Part shown: one piece after another, positions 42,159-51,762 of the stretch
Layout of the letters: each line of letters begins with the position of its first letter
Position numbering within the stretch: the stretch's first letter is position 1
Source: Rhodothermales bacterium
GTDB taxonomy: Bacteria > Bacteroidota > Rhodothermia > Rhodothermales > Bin80
Assembly (NCBI GenBank): GCA_958296045.1
Contig: CATQHT010000003.1
Location: 259,246-323,245 of the forward strand
DNA length: 64,000 bases
Direction: 5' to 3'
Notes under the pieces: model-generated
Told to the model about the DNA's origin: nothing
Database searches by the model: none
What the model saw: the letters and a program-made list of their open reading frames with translations, nothing else
Position numbers and translations under genes: made by a program

Positions 42159-42179
42159 CGGTGGGTGTGCCACCCACCG
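42159..42179 (+). terminator. Strong hairpin after the LptF/G-rsmI-hydrolase operon
   Basis: A 9-bp perfect stem (CGGTGGGTG / CACCCACCG) with a 3-base loop, 69 bases after the last stop. No T-run follows, so it may be a non-canonical terminator or an RNA-stabilising element. Confidence 0.4.
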
Positions 42180-42262
42180 AGCGAGAATTCGACCGTACCA
42201 CCGAGTTGGATTAGCACCGGCTTATCTTCGTGAGGAATGCCTAAGAGGGCTGGCATCCGAAG

Positions 42263-42924
42263 ATGCACACACTCATCGGCTGGGCCCAGGCCGGTCTGGA
42301 AAGAAGGCGGTTCGCCACGGCCGCAGAGCTGGTTGCGGGGCTTTACGCCGCCCCTGTGCAGTATCTCGAAACAAAGGAACTGTTACGATACAGGCCGATT
42401 GACGCGGCACAGTGTTCGGGAGCCACGCTCGCCAACCTAGATGTCGAGGGCATGTACCGCTTCATCCGTATACCGCGCAGGGCTCGCAAATTCTCGCTAC
42501 CGGAAGAGACTCCTCCGGCGGATTTGCTCACGCATCTGAACTTATTGAACAGGGGACGGCCGACCAATGCTGCAGTGTTGTTATTCGGGAGAGCGCCGTA
42601 ACGCTTTCTGATCTCCTATGAGGTGAATTGCGGACACTTTCTGGAACCGAGATCGCAAAGCCAATTTCCACCTACCAAGTCTACAAGGGAAAGGTCTTTC
42701 AGCTGGTGGATTTGGCGGTAGACTTTGTTTTGAGCAAGATTGCACTGTCGGCGGGCACGAGTTAGGCAACGAGTGTTCTTAGGCAACGAGTGTTCAGGCG
42801 CCTGTAGCGTACGAAATACCAAGGGAGGTAGTGACGGCGGTCATCGTCAATTCGGTGGCGCATCGGGACCACACGGATAACAGCAGCGTTCAGGTTGTGC
42901 TCTTTGCGGACCGGCTGGAGATCA
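42263..42924 (+). pseudogene. AlbA_2/RecG-like ATP-binding protein, 5' half (interrupted)
   Basis: Segments of this family are visible in changing frames: FSLPEETPPADLLTHLNLL and GRPTNAAVLLFG, then GTEIAKPISTYQVYKGKVF, LVDLAVDFVLSKI, and VAYEIPREVVTAVIVNSVA, HRDHTDNSSVQVVLFADRLE. At least two frameshifts and a stop near 42600 show that it was decaying. The AlbA_2 N-terminus is missing. At 42924 it is cut by the IS66 element and continues at 46298. Related proteins are DNA-binding ATPases or transcription regulators. Confidence 0.8.
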
Positions 42925-43052
42925 GTATCCGTCCGAAAATCCGGTTTTTCGGGGGTATTTCAGCTGACTGGTAGCGTGCCGAGGACTATTTTTCGCCGTC
43001 GTGTTTGCCTTCAGGCCATGGAATGCACGGTGGCGCGTGCTTTTGAGCGGCA

Positions 43053-43540
43053 CATCTTGCTGGGGTTACTGTGCTAGGGCCGCTGCTGGAGCGGACCGAT
43101 GGGCGCTGCGGGGATGGTAGCGATAGGCATGCACAGGGTGCTTGGGCGCCTGCGCAGTGCGGTGCATGTCTCGCGCTTGGGAGTGGCACAGCGGGTCTTA
43201 TGCGCAGGCACGCCCTGGTGGGAGCGGTGTCTGTGGGGTCGCGGAAGTTTCAAGGTAGGTCCGCCGCTGGGGGAGCGGCTCGCGTAGTGCTGTGGTAGGT
43301 GTGGGCACGCGCGCTACCACATCTTCGAGCCCGTCTTGGGCATCTAAGTGTTGGAGGTTTCTAGCAGCGCGTAGATGCCAGTTGCGCGTTGGTGTGTTCT
43401 TGAAGCGATGCCTTCAGGTCTTCCAGGGATGGGGACCGCTTCTCTTTGACGCGCCTTGTAGCGGTCGGTCGGCGTGCAGCCCGCCTCGCGTAGTCTGCGT
43501 TCGATCCCGTACCGTAGTCGACTCGTCGTCGGCACATGCT
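43053..43540 (-). repeat. Degenerate duplicate of the IS66 tnpC 3' region
   Basis: Similar in the same orientation to parts of 43568-44250: TGCTGGGGTTACTG, the CGCTGCTGGAGCGG block, and on the minus strand IERRLREAGCTP and KARQREAVPI, which echo IERRLREAGCTPEERYQARQ in TnpC. Internal segments are missing and frames are broken. Confidence 0.7.
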
Positions 43541-43704
43541 GGGCGCATCCGGTTGGCGGCGCCCCTTGCTGGGGTTACTGGGCTCAAGCCGCTGCTGGAG
43601 CGGGCCGACGGGGGCTGCGGGAATGCTAGCGGTCGGCAGGCGCAAGCGCTTGGATGCCTGCGCGCGGCAGTGCAGAAGTGGCGCTCAGCAGTGGCGCAGA
43701 GGGC

Positions 43705-45492
43705 TTATGCGCAGGCCCGCATCGCTGGGCGCAATGCCTGTGAGGTCGCGGAGCTTGGACGCTCGGTCCACTGTTGGGGTAGCAGCTCACGAATATCTGC
43801 GGTGTGCGTAGGCATGCGCGTTAGCACATCCTCGAGCCAATCTTGGGGGTCGGCTATGCCTTGCAGGTTGCAGGTTGCCAGCAACGAGTAGATGACGGCT
43901 GCGCGTTGGGCTGCATCGTGTGATCCGGCGTGCATGTAGTTTTTGCGGCCCAGAGCCAACGGCCGGATGGAGTTTTCCACGAGGTTGTTGTCTATCTCAA
44001 CGCGCCCGAAGCGGGTGTATCGAAACAGCTTGTCCCACTGATTCAGGGTATAGCCCACGGCTTTGCCCCAAACGCTGCGTGGCGTGCCGAAGTGCGCTTG
44101 AAGCCATGCCTTCAGGTCATTCAGGATGGGGACCGCCTCTTTTTGGCGCGCCTGGTAGCGTTCCTCTGGCGTGCAGCCCGCCTCGCGCAGCCTGCGCTCA
44201 ATCATGTACAACTGCTGAATCCTCGTCAGCACATGCTCGGCCCGCTCCGAATAGCTCTGCTGCGCCCGGACGAAATAGCGTCGGGCATGGGCCCAGCATC
44301 CGTGTAAAACGATGTTCGGATTGCGGCCAAGAGCGTTGTAGGCTGCGAGGCCATCGCACTGAATGTGACCCCCGAAGGTCTGCAAAGAGTGGATCAGCCC
44401 TTGCTGGTCACGGCCCTTACGATACTCCATCCACACGAGTCCGAGCTCCGGTGCACGGTGCACCCAGAAATACCCACGGTGATGTGCCCCGACCTTGCTA
44501 CGATCTTGCACCGCAATGGTGGTCTCGTCCACGCATAGGTAGCCGCTCTGAAGGGCCTCTTTCTTGAGCGCATCATAGAGGGCCCCCAAGTGGAATGCTA
44601 CCAGGCCGATCCAGTCACCCAGGGTCGAGCTGGAAATCGGGAGTTGTTGCCGTAAGAACTGTTTTCGCTGGCGGTAGAGAGGAAGGTGATCCAGGTACTT
44701 AGCGGCGGTTACATGAGCGAGCAGGCTTGGCTCAGCCATACATTTCTCGCTCAGGCGGGGCGGTAACGGCGCGATGACGATGGGGCTCGGACCGTCATCC
44801 TCGTCCGAACGCTCGCCATTACCATCCGTCGTCTCACTACGAGCGTACTTGTACCGCCTGAGCACTTTGACGATCACCTTAAGATGCACTACATGTAGCG
44901 TCTCTTTATCTACAAAGCCTATGCGCTTCATGCCCGAGACATCTTCCTCGGGCTCGAGGACGGCCATGTCGCGCTCAAGGTGGGGCGGAAAACCGGCTTG
45001 AAGGCGGCGGCGGCGTGTCCGCTTCGGTTTCTGCGAAACCGCTTTGCGCTTCGAGGCCTCAGGGCGCGCCTTGTCCGTATCTGGCGACGGCTCGACCTCT
45101 GGCGACGGCTCGACCTCTGGCGACGGCTCGTCGTCATCGGAAAACAAGGAGTTCTCCTCGGGGCCCGCCCCATCGTTGGGCACAAAGCGCTCATTCTTCG
45201 CACCGTGGACCAAGTTCAGAAGGGCATCGCGTTCAGCCTTGACGAACTTCAGACGGTCACGGTAGCCGTCTCTCTCCTTGCAAACGCTGCTGTTTTCGTG
45301 ACGCAACCGTGCAACCTCCGCCTCTGCCTTCAACCTCCCGCGGCGCTCCTCCATTTCCCTCGCCTCTGCCTTCAACCTCCCGCAGCGCTCCTCCATTAGC
45401 CTCGCCTCCAGGGAAGCGATGATCGACGCCGAGTCCCCAGCCGGGGCCGAAGAAAGCACGATAGGAGGCTTGTGTGCGGCCATAGGGTTCAT
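43705..45492 (-). CDS. tnpC: IS66 transposase TnpC
   Basis: 595 residues from ATG at 45492, which has GAGGG just upstream; an earlier in-frame GTG at 45510 is possible. A coiled-coil N-terminus (about 20-100) leads to an acidic linker with three copies of an EPSPEV unit, then a zinc-finger-like region and the DDE core: VDETTIAV (Asp), IQCDGLAAYN (Asp) and IDNNLVENSIRPLALGRKN (Glu), all typical of IS66. The last ~50 residues follow family (GSHDAAQRAAVIYSLLATC). Intact. Confidence 0.93.
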   Translation of the reverse strand: MNPMAAHKPPIVLSSAPAGDSASIIASLEARLMEERCGRLKAEAREMEERRGRLKAEAEVARLRHENSSVCKERDGYRDRLKFVKAERDALLNLVHGAKNERFVPNDGAGPEENSLFSDDDEPSPEVEPSPEVEPSPDTDKARPEASKRKAVSQKPKRTRRRRLQAGFPPHLERDMAVLEPEEDVSGMKRIGFVDKETLHVVHLKVIVKVLRRYKYARSETTDGNGERSDEDDGPSPIVIAPLPPRLSEKCMAEPSLLAHVTAAKYLDHLPLYRQRKQFLRQQLPISSSTLGDWIGLVAFHLGALYDALKKEALQSGYLCVDETTIAVQDRSKVGAHHRGYFWVHRAPELGLVWMEYRKGRDQQGLIHSLQTFGGHIQCDGLAAYNALGRNPNIVLHGCWAHARRYFVRAQQSYSERAEHVLTRIQQLYMIERRLREAGCTPEERYQARQKEAVPILNDLKAWLQAHFGTPRSVWGKAVGYTLNQWDKLFRYTRFGRVEIDNNLVENSIRPLALGRKNYMHAGSHDAAQRAAVIYSLLATCNLQGIADPQDWLEDVLTRMPTHTADIRELLPQQWTERPSSATSQALRPAMRACA

Positions 45493-45546
45493 ACCACCCT
45501 CTAAGCACACAATTCCCCAAAATAAGATACCACACGAAAATAAATC

Positions 45547-45894
45547 TCATCCCTGCGACACTGCCAGCCGTGAGTAACGCCGACGATAACGAACAGAATT
45601 CAGCGCCACACCCTCCAGAAGGCAAACGATCTGCGCCCAATCTGGAGTGCCACTGCAAGGAAGCTCGAACGTACCCGACTCGAGACGCTTGTAGTACACG
45701 ACCCAACCGCTCCGATCCCACACCAAGAATTTTGCATGTGTCCGACGGCGGTTGATGAAAACGAACACATCGCCCGAGAGAGGATCACGCTTCATGCCCG
45801 AGCGCACCAGACCGCACAACCCGTCAAAACCCTTGCGCATGTCCGTAGGCTCCCGGTAATAATGAAACCGGTGCGACGGCCCCAGCGCTAACAT
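45547..45894 (-). CDS. tnpB: IS66 accessory protein TnpB
   Basis: 115 residues, IS66 Orf2 family: YREPTDMRKGFDGLCGLV, GDVFVFINRRRTHAKFLVWD, GWVVYYKRLESGTFELP. Required with TnpA for IS66 transposition. Its start overlaps the end of tnpA by 7 bases. Confidence 0.95.
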   Translation of the reverse strand: MLALGPSHRFHYYREPTDMRKGFDGLCGLVRSGMKRDPLSGDVFVFINRRRTHAKFLVWDRSGWVVYYKRLESGTFELPCSGTPDWAQIVCLLEGVALNSVRYRRRYSRLAVSQG

Positions 45895-46208
45895 GATGGG
45901 CTCCGCACACGTTGCAGCACAGACCCGAGAAAATCCGCCGATACCGGCGTGAACAGCCGTAGACGTGTGCCGCCTGGAAACTCGACCTCCATTAAAACCC
46001 GCTCACGCGCCTGCGGCGACGGTACCTCCACAAACGCGCCGACCTCCGACCCAGACGAAGATGCCGCATACTTCCGGCGCCAGTAGGTCAGCTGATTACG
46101 CGATAGGCCATGCTCCTGGCAAAATGCGTCCGGACCCTTACTACCACGCAAATAGCAGGCGACCAACGGAAACATCACCTCCGAGGTGCCCCTGACTCTC
46201 GTTGCCAT
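45888..46208 (-). CDS. tnpA: IS66 accessory protein TnpA
   Basis: 106 residues from ATG at 46208 (a TTG-type start at 46247 would extend it into the terminal region). Helix-turn-helix pattern GPDAFCQEHGLSRNQLTYWR followed by a C-terminal beta region ending near LRLFTPVSADFLGSVL. It is the first gene of the IS66 set. Confidence 0.88.
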   Translation of the reverse strand: MATRVRGTSEVMFPLVACYLRGSKGPDAFCQEHGLSRNQLTYWRRKYAASSSGSEVGAFVEVPSPQARERVLMEVEFPGGTRLRLFTPVSADFLGSVLQRVRSPSC

Positions 46209-46297
46209 AAAACGACCTCCCAGATTGGTGGAAAGAAACTCCGACAAGGTCGGGCAACAAAATCACCCAGTCAAGATGCAGACTTTCGGACGGATAC

Positions 46298-46911
46298 GGA
46301 GATCATGCACTACGGCCGGCTGCTACCACCTCTCAACGCCACCACTCACCGTAGAGAAGTTGCGCGGAGCGCACCAGTTGCTGCCCAGCAAGCCATTGCT
46401 CGCCGAGTCCATGTACCTGCTCCGTTACGTTGAGAGGATTGGAACCGGAACTGTGGACATGACCCAGCGTTGTGCCCAAGTGGGCTCTTCAAAGCCGAAT
46501 TCGGTGCAGGTTTCGTGACGAGGAATTGATAGCCGAGCCAGACCCACAAGAAGCACGATTCTGTTTGGGACACCTCCCGGCAACGGAATGACTTCGCCCG
46601 ACAGACTATTCAGAAAGCCGGGAAAACGACCCCGATTACCAAAAGGAAACAGCCAGAAACCGGATGCATCTGCTGGAATACCACTAGACCCCGACCTGAT
46701 CCCCGAGAGAACCCTGTCGCTCCTCTGCCGGAAACCCTCTGCCAGTCGCCGCGAAATAGCTGCCACGCTCGCCGCTTCCGAGTCCACCGTCCGATACCAC
46801 GTGGACAAGCTGCGCGCAGCCGAGAAGATCGAGCGAGTCGGCCCCAGCAAGGGCAGCCACTGCAATGTGCTGGACCACCCTGCTACCAACCCTCTGAGCT
46901 ACCAACAATGA
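46298..46911 (+). pseudogene. AlbA_2/RecG-like ATP-binding protein, 3' half (interrupted)
   Basis: Continues the reading of 42263-42924 after removal of the IS66 element and one GGAGATCA: DRLEI then MHYGRLLPPL. A frameshift leads to LTVEKLRGAHQLLPSKPLLA and MYLLRYVERIGTGTVDM, motifs of the family's ATPase domain. A stop at 46518 interrupts, then a winged-helix C-terminus follows (ASRREIAATLAASESTVRYH). Decayed in several places. Confidence 0.78.
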
Positions 46912-47039
46912 CCTCTGTCGGCGATCTGCAAGCATCCGGTGAACTACATACGGCAGGACGCCATGGGCCAAAGCCGGGCATCCAGATACCTGGGACGTCG
47001 GCCCCTCTCGCGCAACCTTCTAACCGAAAGAGCGACCAT

Positions 47040-48049
47040 ATGTCCCACCTAGATGACTTCCCCAAGCGCCATTCGAGCCACGAGATCGACGCTCAGTCCG
47101 CGCACGCCTTCCGTGCAGCGATATGCGAGTATAATGAGTTTACCATTCAATTCGACAAGAATGACTACGGAACTGACTTTATTATTGAAGCCGTGGACGC
47201 TGGAGAAATGACAAACGTCAGGGTACATGTGCAGCTCAAAGGGACTAGGAGTGAGGCGCGCGCGGATGGTTCGGTAGCCGTGACAGTCGCCAAAACCAAT
47301 GTCAACTACCTGGCTACACCGCGTGGCTCTATATACGTCTGTTACCATATTCCGACGGAGCGCTTGTTGGTGCGCAGGGTTGATGACGTTGTACGTGAAT
47401 ACGAACATCGAGGCAATGATTGGCACGCACAAAAAACCGTTACGGTGAGATTCAAGGAGACATTCGATCTCAGCTTTCAGCAATCCTTGAAGAAGTATGT
47501 TGTTACTTCCGCAAAGGGGGAAAGAGATCGCCGACTGAACTTGGCGGTCCAGCCTCCCGAAACTCTAAGCATTCTTAAAGAGGAAGGAATAATCGATCTG
47601 CCGGTGCCCGCTGATCCAGAGCAAGCAATTAGGGTGTTGGACGAGCTTTACAAGTGCGGTCGCGACCAGACCATTAGCCGATCCTTCGACAAGTTTCACG
47701 CGGTCCTGAGCTCCTCGGATGAGGCGTTCCTGCTGGTGTACATGGCAGAAATCAACTTGGGAATCAATGGGATGAACCACGACGAGACTCGCATCCGCAA
47801 GGGAATCGATGCCTTACGTAACGCCGTCCGTAGCGGACAACCTTCTCCAGGCTCACTCCTTTTCTGCGTTGGTAATGGCTGGTTTGCGCTCAAGCGATAT
47901 AAGAAGGCAATTGACGCCTACAATTCTGCCCTGTGTTCTCTAGATACGTCCACAGATACTGCCGCCCAATGCTGCAAAAATCTTGGGACGGCTTTTGAGA
48001 AGCTCAACGATCCAAGTGCAGCCCGATCCTTTTATGAGCGGGCGCTAGA
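47040..48049 (+). pseudogene. DUF4365-TPR protein, 5' part (split by IS1380)
   Basis: From ATG at 47040 (the frame extends up to 46908). Residues 1-~150 match DUF4365, a PD-(D/E)XK nuclease-like domain: NDYGTDFIIEAVDAG and VHVQLKGTRS hold the acidic and Lys residues. TPR-like helices start near 190 (FDKFHAVLSSSDEAFLLVYM; AIDAYNSALCSLD; AARSFYERAL). At 48049 it is cut by IS1380 copy 2; the ten codons that follow up to 48080 are IS sequence. Joined to 50829-51762 it would make one uninterrupted protein of about 647 residues. Similar nuclease-TPR proteins are often found among accessory and defence genes. Confidence 0.88.
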
Positions 48050-48276
48050 CCCGCATAATTCACGTCTGAAATTTGCATAAAACAGCAGCAAAGCATTGCA
48101 TGGATACTTTGTTACAATACATATAACCCTGAGTGCGTCAAATTTCAATTAGAAGGGCGTTTATACGGTCCATTTCAACGAATAAAGAGGCTTTTGCCTA
48201 TTGATTTGCAGCGGATGGCCCCAAAACAAGAGTTTGGCGTCCTTCTGCTCGCCCACTTAATTGCATTTAGGCCATA

Positions 48277-48295
48277 GTATAAACATAGTTTATAC
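48277..48295 (+). promoter_or_regulatory. Perfect palindrome in the IS1380 leader
   Basis: GTATAAAC-ATA-GTTTATAC. Copy 1 carries the same palindrome in its leader (near 31690-31710). It is about 560 bases upstream of the transposase gene and could be an operator or replication/transposition site. Confidence 0.4.
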
Positions 48296-48856
48296 GTGAT
48301 TTGGGGCAGTTGGAGGGATAGTACGCATTCACCCGCTGGGTGAACGATCTGTGGCCCATTTTGGGCCCTTTTGCCCGTCCTAGCAGGTATCCACTTTCCG
48401 GGCAGAGCCGGGGATTTCTGCGCCTGGGCGAGCTTGAGAGGGGCACCAAGAGGCAGGCGGATCGGTCTGCTAGACGGCGGACATTGTCATGGCCGATTCG
48501 GCATTGCGAGTGCGGCCTGCATCGGTCGCATGCACGGCACTGGGTGCAGGATGGTGATGGGCTGTTTGCGGCGAGCCGGGAGCACCGTGCCAGGGTTATG
48601 GGCCCTGGCGGCGATGGCCGAAGGGCTGCGGACCGTGGCACGCGAAGCGGCATTACGCACGATGTGATTCTCATACTTGACTTTGACAAAACCTCTGTAT
48701 ACCTTTGGATTGCCTCATTGTTGCAGCGTGTAGTACGTTGCAGCAGCCATGAGGCAGGGGGTCCCCTTACCGCTGGGCGGGCTTGCGCACACCAGCACGA
48801 GCGCGTCACGGTGCCAGAAGGACCGCTACACGTACCATCCATGATCCAGTGAGCCC

Positions 48857-50569
48857 ATGTCCGCATCCAACACGTTGAAAACGTTCGCGTCGCACAACCG
48901 CTCGGTTAAGGTGAGTTTTGATAAGCCCGATCAGGTGACGTCCGATGCGGGCGCCTTTGTTGGTCGTCGCCTGCTGGACTTGACGGGCTTGATTGCGATG
49001 CTGATGGAGGGCTTGAAGGACTCCCGCGACAAGCGCCGTGTCCGGCACTCGTTGCCTGAGCTGCTGCAGCAGGTGCTGCTGTCGTTCATGCAGGGATGGG
49101 ATCGTCTGCGCTCAGCGGAAGACTTAAAGAACGACCCCGCCTTCCGCGTGGCCTGCCGTAACCAGCGAGGTGCAAAGGTGCTAGAGGCCAAACACCGCTT
49201 AGCTTCGCAGCCGACGCTGTCACGCACTATTGACCAGCTCAGCGAAGAGCCCAACCTCCAGCATCTGGCCGACACGGTCACCCGGCTGGGAATGGAGACG
49301 ATATACACCCGCAACGGAGGCAAGCGCGTGCCGGAGCTGGTCATCGACGTGGATAGCTATCCCGTAGAAGTGTACGGGAAGCAGGAAGGCAGCGAATATA
49401 ATGCGCACCATAGGCACAGGATATATTTGCCTATGGTGGCCACATGCGGGCCCACGGGGGATGTGCTGGGAGCAGAACTGCGTCCTGGCGCTATGAATGA
49501 CGCAAGAGATAGCCATAAATTCATCCACCGGATTGCGATAGCAGCGCAAAAGCACGTCGCCGAACGGATTATCGTGCGTGCCGACGCGGGCTTCAACAGC
49601 CCCATCACGTACGAGCGCCTCGAAGACGATGGCATCGACTACGTCATGCACCTGAAAAAGAACAAGAAACTGAAAACGTTGATGGAGAAGACCGTGGCCA
49701 AATACGGCGGATCACCTAAGCACTGCATAGAGCTGACCTATAAAGCGGAGTCTTGGAACGAGGCCCGGCGCGTGGTGATGGTGCCCAAGACGTACTCCAA
49801 GGCCGAGCCGGAATACTACTTTCTGCTCACGTCCTTGTCAAAGAAAGAGTGCAATGCCCAGAGCTTGGCTGACTTCTACCGGATGCGAGGCAAAGCGGAA
49901 GCACACCACGCAGAGATCAAATACGCTTCCTGTATGCTGTCCTCGGCGGCGCGCCCCAACATGTTCGAGAAAGTGGTCAAGCAATCACTCGGAGACGAGA
50001 GCGATAGCAAGACCCAAGACGAGAGCGATAGCAAGACCCAAGACAAGAGCGATAGCAAGACCCAAGACAAGAGCGATAGCAAGACCCAAGACGAGAGCGA
50101 CAACAAGATCCAAGACGAGAAGGCTACCAAGACGGTGCGCCCTCAGAATGCGGTACGCTTGCTACTGAATGTGATGGCCTATCAACTGATCCACATCGGG
50201 CGCTGCCAAATGATCGACCCCGACTACTTGGCTCCCAGAAACTGGCCCCTGGGACTACCGACCGCCACAGAAGCCCCACCAACAGACGTTGGTCCGCCGG
50301 CAGAGCCAAGTAGCAACGGCACCGCCGAAGCAAACACCGAGAAGCACGATAAGCAGATGAAGCCTGAGCCCGTACACGCGCCGCTCATGCATGTGCGCAG
50401 ATTCAGGGAGAACGTGCTCAAGGTAGGGGGACGCCTGACCAGACATGCACGGCGGCTGCACTTCTATCTCGCCGAGTCCGCAAAGAAGCTGTGGGAGACC
50501 TTCTGGGGCAACACCTGGAAGCTGCGCTGGCAGACCCTGTGCTGGCCGAGTCTGCCTAAACGGTGCTAA
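48857..50569 (+). CDS. IS1380-family transposase, copy 2
   Basis: 570 residues, same as copy 1 except for scattered substitutions and one fewer eight-residue repeat (five units, DESDSKTQ and variants, about 380-419). DDE residues are unchanged (VIDVDSYPVE; VRADAGFNSP; KAEAHHAEIK). Intact, so the cell has two apparently functional transposases of this family. Confidence 0.93.
   Translation: MSASNTLKTFASHNRSVKVSFDKPDQVTSDAGAFVGRRLLDLTGLIAMLMEGLKDSRDKRRVRHSLPELLQQVLLSFMQGWDRLRSAEDLKNDPAFRVACRNQRGAKVLEAKHRLASQPTLSRTIDQLSEEPNLQHLADTVTRLGMETIYTRNGGKRVPELVIDVDSYPVEVYGKQEGSEYNAHHRHRIYLPMVATCGPTGDVLGAELRPGAMNDARDSHKFIHRIAIAAQKHVAERIIVRADAGFNSPITYERLEDDGIDYVMHLKKNKKLKTLMEKTVAKYGGSPKHCIELTYKAESWNEARRVVMVPKTYSKAEPEYYFLLTSLSKKECNAQSLADFYRMRGKAEAHHAEIKYASCMLSSAARPNMFEKVVKQSLGDESDSKTQDESDSKTQDKSDSKTQDKSDSKTQDESDNKIQDEKATKTVRPQNAVRLLLNVMAYQLIHIGRCQMIDPDYLAPRNWPLGLPTATEAPPTDVGPPAEPSSNGTAEANTEKHDKQMKPEPVHAPLMHVRRFRENVLKVGGRLTRHARRLHFYLAESAKKLWETFWGNTWKLRWQTLCWPSLPKRC
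49994..50113 (+). repeat. 24-bp tandem repeat inside the IS1380 transposase, five units
   Basis: Same register as the six-unit array at 29852-29995. Units differ in base changes (DESDSKTQ, DKSDSKTQ, DESDNKIQ), so the arrays have evolved since the copies separated. Confidence 0.92.
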
Positions 50570-50828
50570 GAGGCCACTACCCGGCTTCCTGACCACGTTA
50601 ACGCACCTCCCCAAGGGCGACCAACCAGAGCCCAGCGCTAAGCTACGCCCGCACGACATTAATTCGCCCCGCTGAGCGGCAAAAGGACACCCTGAGCGCG
50701 CCGCAAACCCGCGAAATCGCTCTCTCGCTCCACGACTAGGCCCCATCAACGGGTCATACCCCTGCCTCCAAGGCATTACCCCTCAACGGCCGCTCACGAC
50801 CTCCCGGTGGTGAATAAGGTGGGCTAGA

Positions 50829-51762
50829 GCAAGACCCAAACCTCGCAGAAGCACAATTCGCGCTAGGCCTTTGGCACTACAAGCGTGGAGATGCCGATCT
50901 CGATCTCGCCTTGGAGCACTTGGACGCAATTGTTTGGCCTAAGGACTCGGCTGGAACCATGTCGCCGGTGCAGGGTTGGCGCGCCGAGATCTTGTTCAAG
51001 CAACGGAGAATTAGGGAGGCGTTTCGGGAGATTCACGCCCTACTCGACGCGGCACCTAAGTTGGCATGGGTGTGGCCGTGGTGCGCAAGATTGGTTGCGA
51101 AACACGGGAGATTATCTGTGGAGGCCGCGCAGCGTTCGGTCTCCTTCTGGAACATTTACCTAAAGGAATTCACGGACGATCTTCCAGCGACGAAGAGCAT
51201 GCTCCTTTGTGTCTACTTTCTTCACGTTAGCAGCGGCGAGTACACCGAATGGACCTACGATCAGTTCAGACAAATGGTTGAGACGGCAATTCCTGATGGA
51301 GACCCCGACGCGGCATTTCTTTGGGATCGCGTTGGGCACTGGGCACAGGCAGCGGGAGATTGGATTGAGGCCGAGACATGCTATCGCAAAGCTGTTGAGC
51401 TGTCGCCGAACGAATACGGCTATTGCCTGGGCACCGCATTGAATTTTCTGCAAAGGTATAATGAGGCGGAGGCAGTATTGCTGCCGCAAGCGACGGAACA
51501 TCAACCAGACGCAATGAGCTGGTTTCAGCTAGCTGTCGCCCGAGAGGGAATCGGTGACATCCGCGGATGCATTGACGCCTACAAACGTGTTTTGGCGCTG
51601 GATGATGGGTACGCTCGCGCATGGTTCAACCTCGGCGGTGTATACTGGAATTCTCGAAACGAAGCAGCTGCCGGGTCGACTTGGAGAGAAGCGATTCGAC
51701 GGTTTCCCGCCCATTCGCTGTCGTTCAAACTCAGAAAAGACTTGCCACATCTAATGGATTGA
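50829..51762 (+). pseudogene. DUF4365-TPR protein, 3' part (split by IS1380)
   Basis: Continues the reading frame of 47040-48049: after excision the junction reads YERALEQDPNLAEAQFALG. It holds further TPR units (IEAETCYRKAVELSPNEYGY; NEAEAVLLPQA; CIDAYKRVLALDDGYARAWF; FNLGGVYWNSRNEAAAGSTW). An ATG at 50911 could allow a separate C-terminal fragment of 283 residues to be made, but without the nuclease domain. Confidence 0.88.

Larger units (their letters stand above)
42925..46297 (-). mobile_element. IS66-family element (3373 bp)
   Basis: Terminal repeats start GTATCCGTCCGAAA at both ends. The 8-bp target duplication GGAGATCA is at 42917-42924 and 46298-46305. Contains tnpA, tnpB and tnpC on the minus strand. 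The 780 bases between tnpC and the left end hold a degenerate duplicate of the 3' part of tnpC, making the element longer than usual. Confidence 0.93.
48050..50823 (+). mobile_element. IS1380-family element, copy 2 (2774 bp)
   Basis: Ends CCCGCATAATTCACG (left) and inverted CCCACCTTATTCACC (right). The 5-bp target duplication CTAGA is at 48045-48049 and 50824-50828. Opposite in orientation to copy 1 and nearly identical to it over its full length. It interrupts the DUF4365-TPR gene. Confidence 0.95.

Noticed and set aside
42091-42262. Short frame ending TERTTELD-like residues after the hydrolase gene
   Set aside because: No start, no family match, and it spans the strong hairpin.
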